NCBI GenBank assembly: GCA_029260825.1
Contig: JAJDCM010000072.1
Coordinates: forward strand, 1 to 33,455
Reading direction: 5' to 3'
DNA length: 33,455 bases
DNA from: Planctomycetota bacterium
Lineage (GTDB): Bacteria > Planctomycetota > JACOTG01 > JAJDCM01
In this document: positions 1 to 8,504 of the stretch, piece by piece
Layout: every line of letters starts with the position of its first letter
Numbering within the stretch: the stretch's first letter is position 1
Position numbers and translations under genes: made by a program
The notes under the pieces: model-generated
Told to the model about the DNA's origin: nothing
Database searches by the model: none
What the model saw: the letters and a program-made list of their open reading frames with translations, nothing else

Positions 1-92
1 GAGGTGAGAAGCCCGCAGAGGAGCAACAGGGGAATGAGAGACAGGTAATCAGCCCATCGCCGAGCCCTACCCACGAGATTCGATGTAGCCAT
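1..92 (-). CDS. N-terminus of a membrane protein (partial, runs off left edge)
   Basis: An ATG at 92 on the minus strand opens a frame with no stop to the window edge (30 codons). The first 16 residues are polar and basic (MATSNLVGRARRWADY) and are followed by a hydrophobic run rich in Leu (LSLIPLLLLCGLLT). This is the shape of a signal anchor or first membrane helix after a positive-inside N-terminus. A strong purine-rich Shine-Dalgarno (GGGAGGG) lies about 4 bases upstream of the ATG on the minus strand (complement of 96-103), which supports this start. The gene is divergent from the amidase gene to its right, so 93-200 should hold promoters for both. The product cannot be identified from this much sequence. 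Confidence 0.6.
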   Translation of the reverse strand, partial: MATSNLVGRARRWADYLSLIPLLLLCGLLT

Positions 93-314
93 GCTTCCCT
101 CCCTGCCAGGCCACCACGATGCCACCCGTGGTCGTCCGGACCGCTTGTCTCGATAACCCTGAGAGTCGCCTCACGGTTCGTTCCGCCCTTACCTTTTTAT
201 CATGCTCAGGTCCGTGAGGCCCAGGCTCTTCGTGAGTCGGGTCAGCACAACAAGGCTCTCACCCGCCTCCTGGCGGTTGAATCTTCCGAGCAGCAACGGG
301 AGATTCGGGCGGAA

Positions 315-1427
315 ATGAAGTACGAAATGGGTCTTTGCTACATCGAGCTCGCCAATGAGATGAAGGCAAGAGAGTCCTTCCGAGCGGCGCGAGCCTGGAC
401 CCGGGGAACCTCGCTTCGGGCGTCCTCCGGTATCGAGATCGGAATGAGTTATCTCAGAAGCGAACAGTTCTCTCTGGCGGAGCATTATCTTTCCGAGGCG
501 CTGGACGAAGGGGTCCCAAGAGCCTACTCGGAGGATCATATCCGGTATCATCTGGCGGTTTGTTGCCAGCAGACCGGTCGGGAGAAGGAAGCGGCCGATC
601 ATTTTGCTCTCGTTACCGGGTATCAACCTGACCCGTCGGCCCGCTTCCTTTACAAGCCTCCCGTCGAAGAGGAGCCCATCGAAATCGATTCTCTCGCTTC
701 GTCACTTACGATGATTCCCAGGACGAGATGGGGAGCCCGATCTTCAGGTCAGAACACCGATCCCATGGGACCGATCAATCGAGTGACGGTTCATCACACG
801 GCGACCGAATCCCCGGGAGCTGGCTCAAGGGACAACCTACGGGCGATCAAGCGCATTCAAACCTATCACCAGCGACCGGAATCCAAGGGTGGGAAAGGGT
901 GGGCCGATATCGGTTACCACTACCTCATTGATACAGGTGGTCGGCTTTATGAGGGCCGGTCGCTCAAGCTGCAGGGGGCTCATGCCGGTGGAAGCGCGAA
1001 CGAGGGAAACATCGGAGTTGCCTTGATCGGCGATTTTTCGACAGGCATCCCATCTCGCGAGCAAACCAAGGCGCTTCGGCTCTTCATCGGAGACTTGCGC
1101 CGGGAACATTCGATCGAGATCAGTAACATCTATACTCACCATCAGCTCCGCGAGGCTTCGGAAAGGGGGGGCACTCTCTGTCCCGGGCCGGCCGTCGAGA
1201 GGATCGTGGAGCGGCTTCGAAAAGACCTGGTTGCGGGCAAGACCCGATCGGATCGCCGGCGGAACTCCGGGGGAGTCCGGCATATCGTGCGTCGTGGTGA
1301 CAACCTGTGGCGCCTCGCTCAGAGCTACGGAACAACTGTAGCGGAGATTGTCCGGGCCAACACAATCGTTCGGGCCGATCAGATCCGGGTGGGTGAAGTC
1401 CTCGCGATTCCGGTAGCGACCCCCTGA
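315..1427 (+). CDS. TPR - N-acetylmuramoyl-L-alanine amidase (Amidase_2/PGRP) - LysM protein; 5' end unresolved
   Basis: Predicted to cleave the amide bond between N-acetylmuramate and L-Ala in peptidoglycan. Numbering is from the ATG at 315 (370 residues). Residues 1-110 are TPR-like helices. Residues 133-300 are an Amidase_2/PGRP domain with candidate zinc ligands His160/161 (VTVHHTA), His275/276 (YTHHQL) and Cys289 (TLCPG). Residues 321-368 are a LysM domain that would bind peptidoglycan. The frame stays open from base 3, and its translation from about 204 (QVREAQALRESG, KALTRLL) is clearly another TPR, so 315 is probably not the true start. No in-frame ATG, GTG or TTG exists between 3 and 315; the divergent gene starts at 92. 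A frameshift or a rare start (CTG at 159) is likely. No signal peptide is visible, although the substrate is extracytoplasmic. Confidence 0.85.
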   Translation: MKYEMGLCYIELANEMKARESFRAARAWTRGTSLRASSGIEIGMSYLRSEQFSLAEHYLSEALDEGVPRAYSEDHIRYHLAVCCQQTGREKEAADHFALVTGYQPDPSARFLYKPPVEEEPIEIDSLASSLTMIPRTRWGARSSGQNTDPMGPINRVTVHHTATESPGAGSRDNLRAIKRIQTYHQRPESKGGKGWADIGYHYLIDTGGRLYEGRSLKLQGAHAGGSANEGNIGVALIGDFSTGIPSREQTKALRLFIGDLRREHSIEISNIYTHHQLREASERGGTLCPGPAVERIVERLRKDLVAGKTRSDRRRNSGGVRHIVRRGDNLWRLAQSYGTTVAEIVRANTIVRADQIRVGEVLAIPVATP

Positions 1428-1640
1428 GTCCAGATTCTGGCCGGTTTATACGGTAAATTGGTCTTGCGGCTAACTCTATAGCTTGCTAGCTTTTAGCTGG
1501 TACTTGTGTCGATTTGCGGATTCATGCAAGTCGAGAGAGTTCGCTTCGCCCTACAGGAATCTCTCCTCGGGAATCGATAGGGTGCGTGATCCGGGTTCGT
1601 TGCCCGGCTCCACGGATTCCTTATATCGAGGATCAAAGCG

Positions 1641-2888
1641 ATGAGTTCAAAAGCTGTATTTCTTACCTTGGGTCTCCTCCTTGCGATTGGAGGATTGGTC
1701 GCGGTAGCAGGTATACTCGATCACGACACCAACCCTACTCCTCCGGCTCCGAGCCCTGGAGGTGGTGATCCCCAGATTCCCGACATGGCGGCCGAGCCGT
1801 CTCTCAAATTTCGTGCTTCCACCGAGGGACTGCCCCTTGGGGGAGAATGGCGCGGAGGTCCGGTCGTCACGGATCTGAATGGAGACGGTCATCTCGACAT
1901 CGTGTGTTGTGTACGAAAGGGAGATGGTCTGTTCGCGTATCTCGGAGATGGGAAGGGTGGATTTACCGAGAGCATTGAAGGATTTCCCCGCAATCTCGGC
2001 TATGGCGGCTCTTCCGTCGCTGATTTCAATGCGGATGGAATTCCGGATATCGCTTTTTCCACCCACGGAGCTCCGATCCAGGTCTTCCTTGGAAGTAAAG
2101 AAGGCAAGTGGACGCTGGCTACCGAAGGGATCACCAACCAGGAGATCATGACCGATCTCGCCACCGGTGACGTCGATAATGATGGCGATCAGGACATCAT
2201 TGCTTTGGCGTGGTCGGAAGGTGGTCTTGTTCTCTTCACGAACAAGGGCGATTGCACCTGGGAAACCCGGACCCTTTTCCCCGACGAGAAGAACATCTTT
2301 GGCAAGGAACTTCAGATTGCTGATGTTGATAACGACGGAAATCTGGATGTCGTTACCACCTTCTTTGGCCCGAAGGTGTTTTTCGGGAACGGGAAGGCTG
2401 AGTTTGAGAACAGGAGCCTTGGCCTACCGGTGCCTTTGACCGGGGGCGTTTTTCAGGGGGTTGCCACGACCGATCTGGACGGCGACGGAAAGCTTGAAGT
2501 GGGCTGTGTCTCCATGGCTCTGGCGGAGGAGCGCCTCCTGGGTATCGGCGTCTTTCGCCTCACCGAAAAAGGGAGCTGGGCCTCGATTTCCGAGGGACTG
2601 CCCCGAGGCGATCATTACTACGCCATCGATTTTGCCGATATGAACCATGATGGCAACATTGACTTGATTGCGTCCGGTGTGACGAACCGGGTGGAGATCT
2701 TCCCGGGCAAAGACGACGGAACCTGGGGAGCAGGCATCACGATTCCAGAATCCAGCAAGAGGGCGGTCCTTGGAGTCGGTGACTTCAACCATGATGGTAG
2801 AAACGATCTTCTTGAAGTCTATTCTTTCCGACCTGGTGGCGTCCGGGTCTGGCTTCAGGAGCCGACCCTTCAGGCACGACCTCAGTAG
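1641..2888 (+). CDS. Membrane-anchored FG-GAP/VCBS-repeat beta-propeller protein
   Basis: 415 residues. Residues 5-25 form one hydrophobic segment (signal peptide or anchor). A Pro-rich linker follows, then a seven-repeat domain. Seven calcium-loop motifs of the form D-x-[DN]-x-D-G-x-x-[DE] are visible (for example DLNGDGHLD at residue 78, DVDNDGDQD, DLDGDGKLE, and DFNHDGRND at residue 381). Seven repeats is the number expected for a closed integrin-alpha-like propeller. Such proteins act outside the cytoplasm in adhesion or ligand binding; the ligand here is unknown. GAGGA sits 8 bases before the ATG. The gene has its own 213-base upstream region and a strong terminator, so it looks monocistronic. 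Confidence 0.88.
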   Translation: MSSKAVFLTLGLLLAIGGLVAVAGILDHDTNPTPPAPSPGGGDPQIPDMAAEPSLKFRASTEGLPLGGEWRGGPVVTDLNGDGHLDIVCCVRKGDGLFAYLGDGKGGFTESIEGFPRNLGYGGSSVADFNADGIPDIAFSTHGAPIQVFLGSKEGKWTLATEGITNQEIMTDLATGDVDNDGDQDIIALAWSEGGLVLFTNKGDCTWETRTLFPDEKNIFGKELQIADVDNDGNLDVVTTFFGPKVFFGNGKAEFENRSLGLPVPLTGGVFQGVATTDLDGDGKLEVGCVSMALAEERLLGIGVFRLTEKGSWASISEGLPRGDHYYAIDFADMNHDGNIDLIASGVTNRVEIFPGKDDGTWGAGITIPESSKRAVLGVGDFNHDGRNDLLEVYSFRPGGVRVWLQEPTLQARPQ

Positions 2889-2917
2889 CATCTCAGCGCT
2901 TTAAGATGAACTCCAAG

Positions 2918-2960
2918 AGCGGGTAGCAGGCAATGACTGCTACCCGCTATTTTTGTTTTT
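2918..2960 (+). terminator. Rho-independent terminator
   Basis: A perfect 11-bp stem (AGCGGGTAGCA at 2918-2928 pairing with TGCTACCCGCT at 2938-2948) encloses a 9-base loop and is followed by a T-rich tail (ATTTTTGTTTTT). It starts 30 bases after the stop of the FG-GAP gene and would separate it from the membrane glycosyltransferase gene downstream. Confidence 0.9.
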
Positions 2961-3041
2961 GGATCTTGTACTTCACCTCAATGTCCGCTTGAACTTCCCT
3001 CAAACCCACAAGAGCCGATCGTGTTGATATAGTGTTCTCCC

Positions 3042-5246
3042 ATGTCCACGACCCGATCATCCTTTTCACGACTCGATATCCTCTGGCTTCTTGGTTGTGT
3101 CTTACTCGCCCTTGTGGTTCGACTGGGTTTCCAATCGTCCTATGGGCACCGAATCGGTATCGACACCAGAGTTCAGGCGGATATCGACACTCGAACGTTC
3201 GATCTCTGGGCTCGAGCGATCAAGGATGGAGACCTCCTCTCCGAGAACTCCTACACACCGACCGATCATTGGTGGACCCGGCGAATTGCTGATTCGGACG
3301 AATGGGCCCGATGGCTCCCCGGGACGAAGTTTCACCAGAGCCCTCTTTATCCCTATTGCATTGCTCTTGCGTACTGGATCCTGGGAGATGGAGAGGCGGT
3401 CATCCCCACCTGTCAGGCCCTGCTCTCTGCTCTTTCCGTCGGCCTTCTCTTTCTTCTCGCCCATCGCTATCTGGGCCTCGTTGGCGCCATTCTTGCCGCA
3501 CTCCTTTTGACGTTTTGCTCCCCCTCCGTCTTCTATACAGAGTTTCTTCTGCGGGCATCCCTTCTCGAATTTGTGGGAGTGCTGTTTCTGCTCCTGCTAG
3601 ATCGAGCCATGGCTCTCATGCGCACCCGGGATTTCTTTGGGCTCGGGCTTGCAAGTGGGCTGGCCCTTCTCGCAAAGCCGGTTTTTCTGGTCGTTTTCCC
3701 CCTCATCGTTTTGGTGCTGTGGATTCAAGGAAAGGGAAAGGCTCTCATTCGTTCCCTCTCGTTCGTGGCTCTGGGTGCCGTGGTGGTTTGTTCGCCGGCG
3801 TTCGTGAGGAATGCCCTGGTCGGGGCTCCTGTTTTTTCTCTCACGACTCGAGGCCCCGCAGCATTCATCAATGGCAACGCGTCTGCGTCGGACGGGACGG
3901 AGTGGTTTCCCGAGAGGACGCGGACCGAGCTGCTGGATGGAAACGCGAAATCAATTCTGGGCGAAGCGGGTTGGTCGACCCTTCCCGTCGTTCCGGTCAC
4001 CCTTGGAACTCATGAGGGGGTGGGTAGCTACATCCGGCTTCTTTTCCTGAAGACGACCGCCTTTTGGAACGCATACGAGATTCCCAACAACGTTGATTTT
4101 CCGGTGACTCGGGTGATGGTGCCACTTCTTCGGTGGCTTCCTGACCTGCGCTGGATACTGGCCCTGGGATTGATGGGTTTTGTCGCTGCCTTGTTTCAGT
4201 GGAAGAAGTTCTCCCCGATTCTCTTGTACACGATTTTGTTTTGCGGGGTGACCGTTGCCTTCTTCGTGGTCGGTCGTTTTCGGGCGCCGGTGACACCGGT
4301 ACTCGCCCTTCTTTCAGCCCATGGAGTCCTCACGTTGGTGCGGCTCATTCGTGGGGTGGGGCAAGAGGCCTCCGGCCGAAAACGGAACGCTTTGATCTTG
4401 AGCGGGCTTACCGTTGTATTCCTCGCTTCTCTCTTTCTCGTCTGGCCACGGATGGCCGAACCTTCACTTGCCCGGGCCAAGTACGATCTTGCCTGGAGGG
4501 TTTCTGAAGAGGGGCGGGAGTCCATTCGCAAGAATGAGGGAGAGAAGGCACGTGAGATGTTCGAGAAGTCCCTTCTTCTCTATAATGAGGTTCTTCTCAG
4601 TCCCCACGACCCGGAACATCCCCGGCTCAAGATTGCCTCCCACTCTCAGACCGGGCGAATCTATCTCGAGACATTTGAGGACTACAACAACGCGGAGAGG
4701 ATTTTTCGAGAGGTCCTCGCCATGATCGGGGATGGAGAAGCCATGGAGACCTTGCGAGACAAGGTCAATACCTACGCGAGTCTTGGAACTCTCTACCGGG
4801 TCCGTTTCGAGCGGGATCCAACCCGGATGGGGGATGCAGCGCGAGCTCTGGTTGAGTATCAGCGGGCAGCGTCCTTCGGGGAGCGGGCAGAAGAGCTTGG
4901 CATCATGAATGAGGATATTCGTCAACCGACCGCCTGGGTCCATTGCCTTCTTGCCGGTTTGGAGCTTCATCCGAACAATGACTGGGAGGCGGCGGAGAGG
5001 CACTACGCTCGATCCCTTGCCATCAAGCCACAATACGCGGGGGCGCTCTATGGCCTCGGGCGGATCTGGATCCTACAATCCAGGGATCGTTCCCTGGATG
5101 AGACACGGGAAAAGCTCGAGAATGGGCTTTTGTACCTGGAGAAGGCGAGCCGAGCCGACCCTCCTCCGGATAGCCCCGAGGTCCTGGCGGGTCTTGTGGC
5201 TCTGGGAAAGAGCCTTCTTGCGGGGAAATCAGGAGGTGATGATTGA
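3042..5246 (+). CDS. Polytopic GT-C-like glycosyltransferase with C-terminal TPR domain
   Basis: 734 residues. The first about 470 contain roughly nine or ten hydrophobic helices (first at 11-30, last at about 449-470). A long extracytoplasmic loop after helix 1 carries acidic residues, and a second large loop carries an F-I-N-G-N segment. This fits the GT-C fold (PMT/ArnT type), which transfers sugars from polyprenyl-phosphate donors on the outer face of the inner membrane. From about 478 to the end there are TPR-like helical pairs (for example EKAREMFEKSLLLYNEVLL, AERHYARSLAIKP, LYGLGRIWIL), as in bacterial O-mannosyltransferase-like proteins with TPR tails. No good Shine-Dalgarno precedes the ATG. 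The stop overlaps the next gene by 4 bases. The family is moderately sure; acceptor and donor are unknown. Confidence 0.75.
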   Translation: MSTTRSSFSRLDILWLLGCVLLALVVRLGFQSSYGHRIGIDTRVQADIDTRTFDLWARAIKDGDLLSENSYTPTDHWWTRRIADSDEWARWLPGTKFHQSPLYPYCIALAYWILGDGEAVIPTCQALLSALSVGLLFLLAHRYLGLVGAILAALLLTFCSPSVFYTEFLLRASLLEFVGVLFLLLLDRAMALMRTRDFFGLGLASGLALLAKPVFLVVFPLIVLVLWIQGKGKALIRSLSFVALGAVVVCSPAFVRNALVGAPVFSLTTRGPAAFINGNASASDGTEWFPERTRTELLDGNAKSILGEAGWSTLPVVPVTLGTHEGVGSYIRLLFLKTTAFWNAYEIPNNVDFPVTRVMVPLLRWLPDLRWILALGLMGFVAALFQWKKFSPILLYTILFCGVTVAFFVVGRFRAPVTPVLALLSAHGVLTLVRLIRGVGQEASGRKRNALILSGLTVVFLASLFLVWPRMAEPSLARAKYDLAWRVSEEGRESIRKNEGEKAREMFEKSLLLYNEVLLSPHDPEHPRLKIASHSQTGRIYLETFEDYNNAERIFREVLAMIGDGEAMETLRDKVNTYASLGTLYRVRFERDPTRMGDAARALVEYQRAASFGERAEELGIMNEDIRQPTAWVHCLLAGLELHPNNDWEAAERHYARSLAIKPQYAGALYGLGRIWILQSRDRSLDETREKLENGLLYLEKASRADPPPDSPEVLAGLVALGKSLLAGKSGGDD
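5231..5236 (+). promoter_or_regulatory. Strong Shine-Dalgarno that fixes a TTG start
   Basis: AGGAGG, a full match to the anti-Shine-Dalgarno core, lies 6 bases before a TTG at 5243 inside the end of the membrane glycosyltransferase gene. It makes TTG the best start for the GNAT gene. The ATG at 5239 is in another frame. Confidence 0.75.
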
Positions 5247-6109
5247 GCTCTGTCCCAACGGAGTTCGACATTCGTCGGATCACGGAGCTTGAGGAGCTTC
5301 ATGACGTCGAAGAGCTCCAGAGGAAGGTCTGGAACTTCGGCCCGGAGGATCTCGTTCCGGCCCGACTCATGCGCGTTTCTTCCAGGAGCGGGACCCTTGT
5401 TCTGGGGGCCTATGATTCCCGTCAATCCATGGTGGGGTTTGCCTATGGTTTCCCGGGAATTCGAGAAGGAAAGCTCGTGTTCTGCTCTCACATGCTGGCG
5501 GTGCTTCCGGAAATCAGAAACCGAAGTCTTGGTCGGGATCTCAAGCTTGCCCAGAGGAGCTGGCTGCTTCCTCAGCCCGTCGACCTCATGACCTGGACCT
5601 TTGACCCGTTGGAGGTCAAGAACGGCTACCTCAATCTTTCCAAGCTGGGGGCGGTGGCCGGCGAATACATCGAAAACCTCTATGGCAAGACGTCGAGTCC
5701 GCTCCATGGTGGGCTCGATACGGATCGCTTCTTCGTTCACTGGCATCTTCGCAGCGACCGGGTGAAGAGGCGGATCGACCCGGAGGTCAACACCGCGATC
5801 AAGTCCTGGGAGCGTCTGAATCAGGTCGGAGTAGATCGTTGTCTCAACCAGACGATCGAAGGGCCGGGGGGAGTCAGGCTTTGTCGGGAGGTCTCACTTT
5901 CTCGGGATGAACCGGAGCTCCTGGTGGAGGCTCCTTTTGATGCCAAACCTCTTCGTACCGATCTTGTCGAGGAGGGACGCCACTGGCAGCAAGAAATTCG
6001 ACGGATGTTTCAGACTTACTTCGAGCGCGGTTACGTGTTGACCGACGTCCTGAAGAACGACGAGCGTAGGTGCTACTATCTGCTCGAGGCGGACCCGGCG
6101 ATTGCTTGA
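5243..6109 (+). CDS. GNAT-superfamily acetyltransferase (COG3375-like)
   Basis: 288 residues, TTG start, overlapping the preceding stop as TTGA, so probably translationally coupled. The N-terminal half reads as a GNAT fold: D-I-R-R-I near the start, a central strand with GFAYGFPG, then SHMLAVLPEIRNRSLGRDLK, which is the acetyl-CoA-binding helix region with R-x2-x-x-G-[RK]. The segment TWTFDPLEVKNGYLNLSKLG is typical of the predicted acetyltransferases in COG3375. Substrate is unknown. Its 3' end overlaps the convergent hydrolase gene by 34 bases, so both reading frames are used at 6076-6109. Coupling to a membrane glycosyltransferase could mean it modifies a glycan precursor, but that is only inference. 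Confidence 0.75.
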   Translation: MSSVPTEFDIRRITELEELHDVEELQRKVWNFGPEDLVPARLMRVSSRSGTLVLGAYDSRQSMVGFAYGFPGIREGKLVFCSHMLAVLPEIRNRSLGRDLKLAQRSWLLPQPVDLMTWTFDPLEVKNGYLNLSKLGAVAGEYIENLYGKTSSPLHGGLDTDRFFVHWHLRSDRVKRRIDPEVNTAIKSWERLNQVGVDRCLNQTIEGPGGVRLCREVSLSRDEPELLVEAPFDAKPLRTDLVEEGRHWQQEIRRMFQTYFERGYVLTDVLKNDERRCYYLLEADPAIA

Positions 6110-7770
6110 TACTCCGGGAGCTTGCTTTCCGTGTTCAGCACTTCGATGGTCTCTTCGGTGATTTCCGGTCGGGCGATGTTTTGGGGGATGATTCTGAGCA
6201 CCGTTTTCAAGAGAGCCTTGGCGTCGTCGACCGTGTCATTTTCCAGCCTTCGCCTGGCAAGATCGTAGAGCACTTCGGCGAGCGGTGAACTCTTGAATCC
6301 CAGGGTGAAGCTAGCGTTGCCAAGAGCGTAATACTGTTCCGGATGCTCCGGTACGAACGGAAGACAGCGCTCCGAAAGGGTGAGCCTCAAGGTCTCGTGT
6401 TGTGACAGCCCTCTTGCGAAGTCGGCGAGCAGCGCGGCGTAGCGGGGTCGAATCCGAGGGTGGACTGTCTCTGGGTCCGGTAGTTTTCTGAGTGCCCAGG
6501 TCCCATGAGCCTTTGTGTACTGCCGGGTCCAGGATATCCGGTTCCCCTGTTCGACTTTCTTGTACTCGATCTTTGCTTGCCGCATCGCTTGTGTTCGATA
6601 ATCGGAGAAGTCCTGAAGCGACAGGGAGAAGGGCGAAAGATCCGGGTCCCAGCCGCCGTCTTCGGATTTTTTTGCATGGTGAACAGAAAGAGCAAAGACT
6701 CTTGTCGGGCGGAAGCTCACGTCCTTTTCAAACGTGATGTCTTTTCCATCCCACCACATCCTGGCGAAGGCGAACTTTCCCTGCTCGTTTGCCAGGCAAA
6801 TCTGGACCGGAATGGGTGAGGAGGAACTGGAATCGGAATGTGTCATCGTGACTTTTGCGGTGAACTTCTTCTTCGTTTTTTCTTCTACTGTTTCAATGTT
6901 TGCCTGCAAGAGATCGAGAGTCTTCGTTTTTGTCGCCTCTTTGAAGAAGCCTGCGAGTTGGCTCTGGTATTCCCTGTCGTTCTTGTCGAGCGGCTCCGGC
7001 GCGTGACCAGCGCCCTGCATGAGCCAAACTCGTGCTGGAGACGTGAGTTTCTCTTTGACTCGCATCGTGCTCGTTGGCGGGAGAAGCTGATCGCGGACCC
7101 CATGCATGAGCAGCACCGGGCACTTGATTTTCGGCCCGGTAAAAAGGGGATCAACCGCCGGGATGATGACTGCGTTCAGGCCGCCAAGAATCATCCGTTC
7201 GGCGAAGGTGGGTTCCTTGGGTGCGACCATTTTCAGCATTTCGCTGGGGAGAAAAACATCTTCCACCGCGACGGCTCCCACCGGGTTGGTGGCAGCGAGG
7301 GTCAAGGCCAGGACAGAGCCGAGGGAGACACCAAAGATGCCGATGTCTTTTGGATCATTATTGAGTTCGTTCACGACGAAGTTGTAGGCCGCCTGAGCGT
7401 CGCCGGGAAGGGACATGACGGAAAGTTCACCATCGCTTCTTCCAAACCCCTGATAGCTGAAAAGAACAACCGAAAGGCCTTCATCAACGAGAGCCCTGGC
7501 GTAGGGCAACATGTAGGAGGCGTTTCCCGAATTGCCCATGCAAACGAGGATCAGGGATGGGGAGCTCTCCACATCGAAATGATAGCCCCGGAGCGTCATG
7601 TTTGCCGGGTTCTTGAACTCAATCAACCGTGGCGACAGATCGAGGGCGGCGGCATCGACGATGAGCTTATCGGGAAAGAGGAAGTTCTTGCTGATCGGAT
7701 CCGATGCCTGGACGGTGCTCGTGCCTGCCAGGAGGGTCAGGGCGGCGAGAATCAGATGGATGGGTTTCAT
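6076..7770 (-). CDS. Secreted alpha/beta hydrolase with long C-terminal extension
   Basis: 564 residues. Residues 1-22 are a signal peptide ending in VQA-SD, so the protein is periplasmic or exported. Residues about 45-280 are an alpha/beta-hydrolase fold. The nucleophile elbow is GVSLG (Ser149), with a likely acid Asp227 (GVRDQLLPP) and His256 (GAGHAPEP). The segment SYQGFGRSDGE fits the strand-4/helix loop of dienelactone-hydrolase and BAAT-like esterases. The last about 280 residues have no domain I recognise; they hold a beta-rich part and a helical end. The gene lies 38 bases downstream of the RidA-like lipoprotein gene and is probably its operon partner. It is convergent with the GNAT gene, with a 34-base overlap. 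Substrate unknown. Confidence 0.85.
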   Translation of the reverse strand: MKPIHLILAALTLLAGTSTVQASDPISKNFLFPDKLIVDAAALDLSPRLIEFKNPANMTLRGYHFDVESSPSLILVCMGNSGNASYMLPYARALVDEGLSVVLFSYQGFGRSDGELSVMSLPGDAQAAYNFVVNELNNDPKDIGIFGVSLGSVLALTLAATNPVGAVAVEDVFLPSEMLKMVAPKEPTFAERMILGGLNAVIIPAVDPLFTGPKIKCPVLLMHGVRDQLLPPTSTMRVKEKLTSPARVWLMQGAGHAPEPLDKNDREYQSQLAGFFKEATKTKTLDLLQANIETVEEKTKKKFTAKVTMTHSDSSSSSPIPVQICLANEQGKFAFARMWWDGKDITFEKDVSFRPTRVFALSVHHAKKSEDGGWDPDLSPFSLSLQDFSDYRTQAMRQAKIEYKKVEQGNRISWTRQYTKAHGTWALRKLPDPETVHPRIRPRYAALLADFARGLSQHETLRLTLSERCLPFVPEHPEQYYALGNASFTLGFKSSPLAEVLYDLARRRLENDTVDDAKALLKTVLRIIPQNIARPEITEETIEVLNTESKLPEYQAIAGSASSR

Positions 7771-7808
7771 GTTTTGACTCCGGTCGTGAGGGGGGCGACT
7801 GAAGAGAG

Positions 7809-8255
7809 CTACTTCGCTGCCACACAGGAGATTTCAACGCACGCTCCCTTGACGAGCTCGGAGACCTCAACACACGCTCTTGCCGGGGGAGAATCGCCAA
7901 AATATCTGGCATAGACCTTGTTCATGGCCGCATAGTCGTTCACGTCCGTCAGGAACACGGTTGCTCGAACCACATCGCCGTAGTCAAAGCCTGCCTCTTT
8001 CAGGACGGAACCAAGGTTCTGGATGGCCTGATCTGTCTCCCCTGCTGCCCCTCCCTCGGCGAGATCTCCCGAATCTGGATGGAGGCCGAGCTGTCCCGAG
8101 AGGTAGAGAGTATTCCCGACCAGGACCCCGCCGCTGTAGGGGCCAAGGGGATGTTTGGCGTTGATGAGGGTTCGGGGCGTTGCGCAGCTCGATCCGAGGG
8201 CAAGGGCCAGGAGTGAGAATCCCAGGGCAAGGAAAGTTCGGTTCGTGAGTCGCAT
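7809..8255 (-). CDS. RidA/YjgF-family protein with lipoprotein signal
   Basis: 148 residues. RidA-family enzymes hydrolyse reactive enamine/imine intermediates, usually in the cytoplasm. The core here has the family's landmarks: SGQLG, RATVFLTD, and PARACVEV holding Arg126, the equivalent of the carboxylate-binding catalytic Arg, plus Glu141 near the end (CVEISCVAAK). Residues 1-24 are a lipoprotein signal with a basic start, a Leu/Ala core and a lipobox-like LGSSC (Cys24), so the mature protein should be lipid-anchored outside the cytoplasm. GGAGG lies about 8 bases before the ATG. It is first in a two-gene minus-strand operon with the secreted hydrolase. Family assignment is strong; the role outside the cytoplasm is unknown. 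Confidence 0.88.
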   Translation of the reverse strand: MRLTNRTFLALGFSLLALALGSSCATPRTLINAKHPLGPYSGGVLVGNTLYLSGQLGLHPDSGDLAEGGAAGETDQAIQNLGSVLKEAGFDYGDVVRATVFLTDVNDYAAMNKVYARYFGDSPPARACVEVSELVKGACVEISCVAAK

Positions 8256-8504
8256 TGAGGTTTTCCTCCACGAGGTGTTTCGGTTCTATGGGCCAGTGGC
8301 CTCAGGTTCTTGTCGCCAAGGTGGTTCTGCGGGTAGATTTGACCAGATAACGCTGCATTGCGAGAGACTTATCCGGGCAAGCCTGTTGTCGAGGGCTCGC
8401 TGGCTTCAGGTCTTCCTTGGAGAGTTCTTCAAGTTTGCCTCGAGAAATGACGAATGTTGGGACGAGTCTCCTTGACCCCGAAAACCCTGCGTTGGAGCGT
8501 TGCT

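Noticed and set aside
1591..1609. tRNA-like T-arm sequence (GGGTTCG with pairing CCCGG)
   Set aside because: No acceptor stem, anticodon arm or D arm can be folded around it; likely chance.
6838..7914. Plus-strand open frame (358 codons) opposite the secreted hydrolase
   Set aside because: Shadow frame rich in His, Asp and Arg; the minus strand carries a full catalytic triad and signal peptide.
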